Origin: Microcaldota archaeon
GTDB taxonomy: Archaea; Micrarchaeota; Micrarchaeia; Micrarchaeales; CABMGC01
Assembly (NCBI GenBank): GCA_030040265.1
Contig: JASHUB010000070.1
Span: 1 to 9,170, forward strand
Reading direction: 5' to 3'
Length of the DNA stretch: 9,170 bases
The notes under the pieces: generated by a model
The model's input: the letters and a program-made list of their open reading frames with translations, nothing else
What the model was told of the DNA's origin: nothing
Database searches by the model: none
Program-made: the position numbers and the translations under genes
Shown: positions 3,979 through 9,170 of the stretch, in pieces
Layout: the number at the start of each line of letters is the position of its first letter
How positions within the stretch are numbered: the stretch's first letter is position 1

Positions 3979-6399
3979 ATGGAAAGGGCGGAGCTGAAAG
4001 GCGTTATACTAGAGGTCGACTACGTAACTAGGAACTCGAGGAGCGTCATACGCGCAACGCTCAAGAGCGCAGACGGAGTCCACACGCTGTACGACCCCAG
4101 AGTGTTGCCCTACTTCTACCTTGTGCCGCACAACGAATCGATAGACGTCGACGCGCTGTCGAAGATGGAGATACGGATAGAGAGCGACCTGGTCAAGATA
4201 GCAGCTGTTGAAAAGTCAAAGACGTACGACCGCGGCAAGGACGTCGTTACGCTCAAGGTGTCCGTCAACAACGCCAGGCACGTGCCAAAGATAAGCGAGC
4301 ACCTAGGCGAGTTCGGAGTCTGCTACGAGAACGACATCCTGTTCTGGAAGCGGTACCTGATAGACAACAACCTTTCTCCCCTGTCGCCGGTCAGGGTAGT
4401 GGCGCAGAGGGAAGGCGACGACCTCAACATACTCGAAATAGAAAACGCTCCTGACGGCGAAGTCCCGGTCACGCACATGTGCTTCGACATCGAGACGTAC
4501 AACCCGCAGGCCGCGCCGAGGCCGGACAAGGATCCGGTGCTGATGGTGAGCTACGCCAACAACAAGGAGAGCGGCGTGCTCACGACCAAGAAGATATCAA
4601 AGCCGTTCATCAAGACGTATGCCGGCGAGAGGGAGATGATAGACGCATTCACCGACCTGATAAAACGGCTCGACCCTGACGTGATAGTGGGATACAACTC
4701 GGTGAACTTCGACATTCCGTACCTGCTGAGCAGGGCCAAGACGCTCAAGACCGAATTCACCATATCGCGATACGGCGAGGAAACGAAGAAGGAGCCGCAC
4801 GGTCTCGTTGAGTTCGTGAAGGCGCCAGGCAGGATAAACCTAGACCTGTACCACGTAGTCAAGTTCGTATCAGTGGTGGGCGCGTCCGAGAAACTCATAA
4901 GGGTCAACAGCTTCAAGCTCGGTGAGATATACGAGGCCGTCACCGGTTCTGACAAGAAGATGGTCGAGAAGGACAACATCTGGCAGATGTGGGACGGCCC
5001 GGACAAGGAGCGCGAGACTCTTGCAGAATACTCGCTCGACGATTCGATCGCCCTCAATGAGCTCTACAACTTCTTCATCCCTCTCGAGCTCGAGGTCGCA
5101 AGGGTGACCGGAACCACACTCGGAGAGGCCAGCATCTCGACCACCGGGCAGCTGGTCGAATACCTGCTCATGCGCTATGCAAGGCTGCACAACGAGCTCA
5201 TCCCGAACAAGCCCGACACGGAGGAGATAGAGACAAGGCTGGAGAACCCAATAGAGGGCGCGTACGTCAAGACGCCTGAGGCAGGCATATACGACAACAT
5301 CGCGGTCTTCGACTTCCGCGGTCTGTACCCCTCGATAATAATCACACACAACATAGATCCCGGCACGCTGTGCACTGACTGCAAGGAGTATTTCGAGGCC
5401 CCTGATGGCACAAAGTTCAGGAAGGACAGGCTCGGGATAACTCCGACCGTGCTGAAGAAGCTCATCGCTGAGCGCGCCGAAGTGAAGAAGGCGTACAAGA
5501 AGGACCCGGACAACAAGTTCCTGGCAGCACGATCATCGGCGCTGAAGATACTCGCCAACTCTTTCTACGGCTACCTCGGGTACGCAAGGTCCAGGTGGTA
5601 CTCGCGCGCCTGCGCAGCCGCGGTCACAGCATTCGGGAGGTCCTACATCGCCAAGACGATGGACGAGGCGGAGAAGATGGGGTTCAAGGTCCTCTACGGT
5701 GACACTGACAGCATATTCCTGCTGATAGGCAAGAGGAGCAAGGAAGACGTCATGGAGTTCCTGAAGAGGATGAACGGGCTATTGCCAGACACGATGGAGC
5801 TTGAGCTGGAGGACTTCTACACCCGCGGCGTCTTCGTCGGCAAGCGTGGCGCTGAAGGCACGTCAGGCGCGAAGAAGAAGTACGCGCTGTTATCCGAGCA
5901 CGGCCGCATAAAGATCCGCGGGTTCGAGCTGGTGAGACGGGACTGGTCGTACGTCGCTAGGAACACCCAGAAGCGCGTGCTCGAGACCATACTCAAGGAG
6001 GGCAGCAAGGAGAAGGCGGTTGGCATAGTGAAGGAGGTCATAGAAAAGCTGCGGAAGGGCGACATCCCGATCAAGGACCTTGTCATATACACGCAGATAA
6101 GAAAGAAGCTCTCGCAGTACGATGTCAAATCCCCTGAGATATACGCAGCGAAGAAGGCCATAGAAAAGGGTTTCAAGAAGAGGGACGAGCTGGAGGGCGC
6201 TGTCGTGGGGTACGTGATAACGAAGCACGGCAACAGCATATCTGAGAAGGCCGAGCTAGAGGCGCTTGCCGAGGACTACGATCCCGAGTACTACATAATG
6301 CACCAGGTCGTCCCGGCGACGATGAAGATACTCAAGGAGCTGGGCTACAGCGAGGAGGAGCTCAAGGGCGGAGGCTCGCAGAGGAGGTTGTTGGGATGA
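3979..6399 (+). CDS. polB: family B DNA polymerase (archaeal replicative PolB)
   Basis: 806 aa from the ATG at 3979 (811 from the TTG at 3964); euryarchaeal PolB is about 775. It copies DNA and proofreads with a 3'-5' exonuclease. All catalytic motifs are intact (806 numbering): Exo I FDIETY (D170, E172), Exo II YNSVNFD (D245), Exo III YSLDD (Y351, D355), motif A DFRGLYPSI (D445), motif B KILANSFYGYLG (from K523) and motif C YGDTDS (D575, D577). A KKKYALL block follows. The N-terminal domain aligns with the uracil-sensing domain of Pfu-type enzymes through PYFY near residue 45 and YENDILFWKRYLID near 116-129. There is no intein at motifs A, B or C, where archaeal PolB inteins often sit. C465 and C468 form a CxxC just after motif A. 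The C-terminus ends in QRRLLG, at most a degenerate PCNA-binding motif. The stop overlaps the map start. Confidence 0.97.
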   Translation: MERAELKGVILEVDYVTRNSRSVIRATLKSADGVHTLYDPRVLPYFYLVPHNESIDVDALSKMEIRIESDLVKIAAVEKSKTYDRGKDVVTLKVSVNNARHVPKISEHLGEFGVCYENDILFWKRYLIDNNLSPLSPVRVVAQREGDDLNILEIENAPDGEVPVTHMCFDIETYNPQAAPRPDKDPVLMVSYANNKESGVLTTKKISKPFIKTYAGEREMIDAFTDLIKRLDPDVIVGYNSVNFDIPYLLSRAKTLKTEFTISRYGEETKKEPHGLVEFVKAPGRINLDLYHVVKFVSVVGASEKLIRVNSFKLGEIYEAVTGSDKKMVEKDNIWQMWDGPDKERETLAEYSLDDSIALNELYNFFIPLELEVARVTGTTLGEASISTTGQLVEYLLMRYARLHNELIPNKPDTEEIETRLENPIEGAYVKTPEAGIYDNIAVFDFRGLYPSIIITHNIDPGTLCTDCKEYFEAPDGTKFRKDRLGITPTVLKKLIAERAEVKKAYKKDPDNKFLAARSSALKILANSFYGYLGYARSRWYSRACAAAVTAFGRSYIAKTMDEAEKMGFKVLYGDTDSIFLLIGKRSKEDVMEFLKRMNGLLPDTMELELEDFYTRGVFVGKRGAEGTSGAKKKYALLSEHGRIKIRGFELVRRDWSYVARNTQKRVLETILKEGSKEKAVGIVKEVIEKLRKGDIPIKDLVIYTQIRKKLSQYDVKSPEIYAAKKAIEKGFKKRDELEGAVVGYVITKHGNSISEKAELEALAEDYDPEYYIMHQVVPATMKILKELGYSEEELKGGGSQRRLLG
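6381..6388 (+). promoter_or_regulatory. Shine-Dalgarno sequence for map
   Basis: GAGGAGGT lies inside the last codons of polB and ends seven bases before the ATG at 6396. It matches the anti-Shine-Dalgarno end of archaeal 16S rRNA well and is the strongest ribosome site in the window. It supports translation of map from the polB transcript rather than from a separate short-leader mRNA. Confidence 0.8.
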
Positions 6400-7298
6400 C
6401 CGAAGAGGAATACGACTACAATACGATAAAGGAGGTCGGCAAAGCATCATTCGAGGCGCTGCAGCACGCCAAGTCGCTGGTAAAGGCCGGCAAGAGCATG
6501 CTCTCGACAGCGGAAGAGATAGAGAAGTTCATGAAAGACAAGGGCTTCGAATGCGCATTCCCTGTGAATCTATCTGTGAACACATGGGCGGCCCACTACA
6601 CCCCGACCGCGGACGACAAGACAGTCTTCACGGAGAACGATGTAGTCAAGGTAGACATAGGCGCCAGGAAAGGCTCATACCTTGGCGATTGCGCGCTAAC
6701 CGTTGACCTGGGCGGCAAGCACTCGAAACTGGTCGAGGCGAGCGAGAAGGCGCTCGAATCCGCAATAAGCATGGTCAAGGCCGGCAGGAAGGTGTGCGAG
6801 ATCGGCAGGGAAGTGGAGAATATAGCAAAGGAAGCCGGTTTCAACCCGATAAGGAACCTCGGCGGCCACGGCATCGAGCGCGACGACCTGCACGCAAGCA
6901 TATTCATACCGAACTACGACAACGGCGACAACACCGAGCTCGAGGAGGGGCAGGTCATAGCGATTGAGACCTTCATCACGGACGGCAGCGGATACGTGCA
7001 CGACGGCGACGTCGTTCAGATATTCCAGCTGCACGGTCCGATGACGCTAAGGTCGCAGGACTCGAGGAAGGTGCTCGATTATGTCGAGAAGGCGTACTCC
7101 ACCAACCCGTTCGCCATGAGGTGGCTGATAAAGGAGTTCAAGTCGGAGTTCACCGTCAAGAAGGCGATAAACGAGATGTACAACACCGGCGGGCTCGAGG
7201 CTTACCCAGTTCTGATCGAGCGGACCGGTGGCACGGTGACGCAGACCGAGAAGGAGATGATAGTGGAGAAGGACTCCTGCACCGTCATAACAAAGTGA
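6396..7298 (+). CDS. map: methionine aminopeptidase, type II
   Basis: 300 aa, the usual length for archaeal type II MetAP, which removes the initiator methionine from nascent proteins in the cytosol. All five metal ligands of the pita-bread fold are present: D87 (VKVDIG), D98 (GDCALTVD), H158 (GGHGI), E191 (IAIETF) and E285 (TQTEKEM). H67 in AAHYTP and H166 are the substrate-binding histidines. The type II insert lies between the fourth and fifth ligands, about residues 215-275, and includes NPFAMRWL. A small difference is IAIETF where IAIEPF is usual. The ATG overlaps the polB stop as ATGA, with a strong Shine-Dalgarno sequence upstream, so the two genes are translationally coupled in one operon. 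There is no obvious biochemical link between them. Confidence 0.96.
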   Translation: MTEEEYDYNTIKEVGKASFEALQHAKSLVKAGKSMLSTAEEIEKFMKDKGFECAFPVNLSVNTWAAHYTPTADDKTVFTENDVVKVDIGARKGSYLGDCALTVDLGGKHSKLVEASEKALESAISMVKAGRKVCEIGREVENIAKEAGFNPIRNLGGHGIERDDLHASIFIPNYDNGDNTELEEGQVIAIETFITDGSGYVHDGDVVQIFQLHGPMTLRSQDSRKVLDYVEKAYSTNPFAMRWLIKEFKSEFTVKKAINEMYNTGGLEAYPVLIERTGGTVTQTEKEMIVEKDSCTVITK

Positions 7299-7301
7299 CG
7301 A

Positions 7302-7311
7302 TTTCTGTTTT
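7302..7311 (+). terminator. T-rich tract after map
   Basis: TTTCTGTTTT follows the map stop codon by a few bases and precedes the next promoter. Archaeal terminators are often simple T-rich tracts without a hairpin, so this is a plausible end for the polB-map transcript. It is weak evidence on its own. Confidence 0.3.
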
Positions 7312-7330
7312 AGACGAACCCCCAAGAATG

Positions 7331-7338
7331 TTAATAAA
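7331..7338 (+). promoter_or_regulatory. TATA box of the 377-aa helical protein gene
   Basis: TTAATAAA is centred 36.5 bp before the ATG at 7371, predicting a leader of about 10 nt. The preceding CCCCAAG at 7320-7326 is shared with the promoter at 3470-3487. Confidence 0.6.
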
Positions 7339-7370
7339 GGTAGCATACGCCTTAGATTCAAGGCACCAAT

Positions 7371-8504
7371 ATGGCAGAAGTCAAACCGGCACCGATAGCA
7401 ACGCCAATCCCGACAAGACAGCTGCATAGCACCGATTGGCTCTCGAACACCGAGATACGTGCGCTAACGCTAGCTTCAAGGCTTGGCGAGGCATATCCTG
7501 CGATGCTCAAGAAGCTCTACGGCAGCGAAATGATATCAGACGCGAAGTTGGTGGACCTCCTGGCGCTGTCAGCAAGCCTCGGCGGCGAGGCGCTGTCGGG
7601 CGAGACCATCCACATCCTAAATAAGCTGCGCGATAAATACGCAACAGAGCTCCAACGCGCCAAAAGGCTGGATGAGGAGAAGCGCGCTGCTGACAGGTCC
7701 ATGGGAAACAGCATGTTCGGCTCAATACTCCTCTCTCCCCTGCGCGACGCACCGGGGCGGGCGCCGTTGATGACGCCTGATGACGAAGTAACGCCGCAGA
7801 TTATAACGTTCATAATCTCCAAGATACTGGAGATGGTGGGGAATGAAACCGCGGCTGAAAGGCTGGCGGACGGCACCGACCCGCAGACCGGCGTGAAGAA
7901 CGCCAGGCCTCCAGACTTCAGGGAGGCTGCCCAAAGGCTGTTCTCTGCCCACAGAGTGGCGACAGAAAGCCTCGGCCTCACCAGCAACCCACGAGGGAGC
8001 AGCGATTCCGAGCGGATCATGTGGTCCAGCGAGGCCGATGACCTGCTCTGGAGGGCCACCGGCTACCTGAAGCTTGACGCAGAGCGCGCTGACTTCATCG
8101 GTGACTTCAGGCGCGCCGGAGACTCTTGGAGGAACGCAGCACAATACGTGGTGCTCCTAAAGATCAACGGACAACCAGAAGCTGCGACGATGCTTCTCCA
8201 GAGGGCGATAAAGAGCTACACGTTCGCACACGACTGGGAATCCGCTTTGAAATGCGTGGATCGCATAGAGCAGCTGGATGCCGGCGTCAGCCAGGTGCCG
8301 CGAAACGAGCGGCAGTATCTCAACAACCTGAAGGAACTTCTTGATAACATCCAGGCCGCAGTGCGCAATTTCCAGGCAGACCCTGCATGGGACGAAAAGA
8401 GGCTCGCAGAGGAGATGCGCAAGAACGCGCAGGCAATCGGGCTCATAGGACAGGTGCTCAAGAAGATAGGCGACGAATTGGGGGCACGCTCGGCTGCCCG
8501 ATAA
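7371..8504 (+). CDS. hypothetical helical protein with TPR/SNAP-like repeats
   Basis: 377 aa; family not recognised. There is no signal peptide or clear membrane segment, so it is probably cytosolic. The first 16 residues are Pro-rich (KPAPIATPIPTR). A charged helix with coiled-coil character lies near residues 83-108 (LRDKYATELQRAKRLDEEKR). A loop rich in Gly, Pro and Asp spans about 120-142. Residues 220-305 read as successive amphipathic helix pairs with small residues at the packing positions (FRRAGDSWRNAAQYVVLLK, AATMLLQRAIKSYTFAHDWE, SALKCVDRIEQL), the style of TPR or alpha-SNAP-like scaffolds. The C-terminal 60 residues are again helical and charged. A scaffold or partner-binding role is the most that can be inferred. 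The start is fixed by a TATA box 36 bp upstream, and the stop codon lies inside the next gene's promoter dyad. Confidence 0.75.
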   Translation: MAEVKPAPIATPIPTRQLHSTDWLSNTEIRALTLASRLGEAYPAMLKKLYGSEMISDAKLVDLLALSASLGGEALSGETIHILNKLRDKYATELQRAKRLDEEKRAADRSMGNSMFGSILLSPLRDAPGRAPLMTPDDEVTPQIITFIISKILEMVGNETAAERLADGTDPQTGVKNARPPDFREAAQRLFSAHRVATESLGLTSNPRGSSDSERIMWSSEADDLLWRATGYLKLDAERADFIGDFRRAGDSWRNAAQYVVLLKINGQPEAATMLLQRAIKSYTFAHDWESALKCVDRIEQLDAGVSQVPRNERQYLNNLKELLDNIQAAVRNFQADPAWDEKRLAEEMRKNAQAIGLIGQVLKKIGDELGARSAAR

Positions 8505-8523
8505 GGTATAAATACTCTTTATC
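8501..8523 (+). promoter_or_regulatory. TATA box framed by an inverted repeat
   Basis: TATAAATA (8508-8515) is centred 36.5 bp before the ATG at 8548, with an expected leader of about 10 nt. It is flanked by perfect 6-bp arms GATAAG (8501-8506) and CTTATC (8518-8523), with GTAT/ATAC nested inside and one base of asymmetry. It may be an operator around the TBP site or a transcript-end hairpin for the previous gene, whose TAA stop (8502-8504) lies in the left arm. Confidence 0.5.
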
Positions 8524-8547
8524 AGATATTCACTGCAGCGTGAGCAG

Positions 8548-9144
8548 ATGGACCTGTGGAACACCTACCGCGGTTACAGGGTGCAGCCCGGCTTCTCATC
8601 GGAGCGCCTCTACATACGCGTCAGGAACAGGATAGACACCTCACTCTCTGCAGTGGACTACAGCAGGAAGGAAGTAGGCCCTGGCGAGGCGGCGACGGTC
8701 ACGTTCGCACCAGAACACAGATATCTGACGGTAAGCAACGTGACGTTCGAACTGCTCGTCTCCGTCTACGATGTCAACTCGAGGAGCTTTCTGGTTCTCC
8801 GACCGACAACCCCCATCGACCGCGCAGACGCGGCCAAGATCAGGGATTTCATCGGCAGGCTGAGACGCCCCAACATAGAAGTGAGGCTGCTGGGCATGCA
8901 GAGCGGCGCGGCCAACGTGAAGGATCTGTTGGACAGCATAGACCAGGTCCAGAAGGCGGCCGGAGGGAACCTCATGGAGGTCGACCTGTTCGGGAACGTC
9001 ACCAGGAACATCGCTTTCGATGCAAGGACCGGGCTGTCCTACGACCTCATGCTCCTCAACAGGATATACAAGCCGGGCGAGCTCGCGACAACGGCAAAAG
9101 AAGCGGACTTCTCCAAGGCAGCATCAAAGCTCAAGTTCGTATAA
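8548..9144 (+). CDS. hypothetical protein, 198 aa
   Basis: I do not recognise this family. Residues 1-85 are rich in predicted beta strands (RLYIRVRNRI, AATVTFAPEHRYLTVSNVTF, ELLVSVYDV, FLVLRPT). Residues 90-135 alternate helix and strand (DAAKIRDFIGRLRRPNIEVRLLG, VKDLLDSIDQVQKAAGG), and the C-terminal part ends in a basic, probably helical tail. No signal peptide or membrane helix is visible, so it is likely cytosolic. The start is well supported: a TATA box lies 36 bp upstream and GTGA (8540-8543) sits four bases before the ATG as a ribosome site. It follows the 377-aa helical gene but has its own promoter. The 26 bases after its stop hold nothing recognisable. Confidence 0.7.
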   Translation: MDLWNTYRGYRVQPGFSSERLYIRVRNRIDTSLSAVDYSRKEVGPGEAATVTFAPEHRYLTVSNVTFELLVSVYDVNSRSFLVLRPTTPIDRADAAKIRDFIGRLRRPNIEVRLLGMQSGAANVKDLLDSIDQVQKAAGGNLMEVDLFGNVTRNIAFDARTGLSYDLMLLNRIYKPGELATTAKEADFSKAASKLKFV

Positions 9145-9170
9145 CTCGCTGTAATCAGGGCCTTCCGGGG

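Noticed and set aside
3979..6399. Possible intein or split site in PolB
   Set aside because: Motifs A, B and C are each intact and contiguous, and the length fits an uninterrupted polymerase.
7349..7364. GCCTT/AAGGC small hairpin before the 377-aa gene
   Set aside because: Five-base arms are expected by chance and would mostly lie upstream of the predicted transcript start.
7517..8144. Minus-strand open frames opposite the 377-aa gene (180 and 140 codons)
   Set aside because: Their compositions look like frame shadows. The plus-strand frame has a TATA box, coherent helices and full coverage.
1..9170. CRISPR arrays, insertion sequences, attachment sites, toxin-antitoxin or defence cassettes
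   Set aside because: I saw no regularly spaced repeats, transposase or integrase motifs, terminal inverted repeats or defence domains. The gene content is mostly housekeeping.

Overview
This window looks like ordinary archaeal chromosome. The evidence is a family B replicative DNA polymerase, a type II methionine aminopeptidase, two tRNA-Arg genes without encoded CCA, AT-rich TATA boxes about 26-27 bp upstream of predicted transcription starts, and an EF1A-domain-2-like small protein typical of archaea. Isoleucine is often encoded by ATA and arginine by AGG, in fairly GC-rich DNA. I cannot place the organism by sequence alone. A DPANN lineage such as Micrarchaeota is a guess, not a result.

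Layout. At the left edge is the C-terminal part of a 2'-deoxynucleoside 5'-phosphate N-hydrolase (DNPH1/Rcl-like) gene, cut by the window start. It converges on a minus-strand block: an unknown 138-aa gene (905-1321), tRNA-Arg(UCG), tRNA-Arg(CCG), and a small elongation-factor-like gene. From 1471 to the end everything reads on the plus strand: a four-helix membrane protein with a GIDE-like domain, a polytopic membrane protein of the DUF4013/GDPD_2-like sort, a small protein that may have a SecB-like fold, DNA polymerase B, methionine aminopeptidase, an unknown helical TPR/SNAP-like protein and an unknown 198-aa protein. No gap exceeds 300 bases. The longest, about 150 bp at 1322-1470, is a divergent promoter region.

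How the genes relate. Only polB and map are tightly coupled: their stop and start overlap as ATGA, with a strong Shine-Dalgarno sequence inside the end of polB. Most other plus-strand genes have their own TATA box. In four of them the box is centred 35-37 bp before the ATG, which predicts leaders of about 10 nt. polB instead looks leaderless from an ATG 15 nt downstream of the longest possible start. Two promoters are embedded in inverted repeats that could be operators (2558-2577 and 8501-8523).

I found no CRISPR array, mobile element, defence cassette or intein. The most interesting items are the two operator-like dyads, the shared upstream element of two promoters, the GIDE-like membrane protein without a RING domain, and three proteins I do not recognise.
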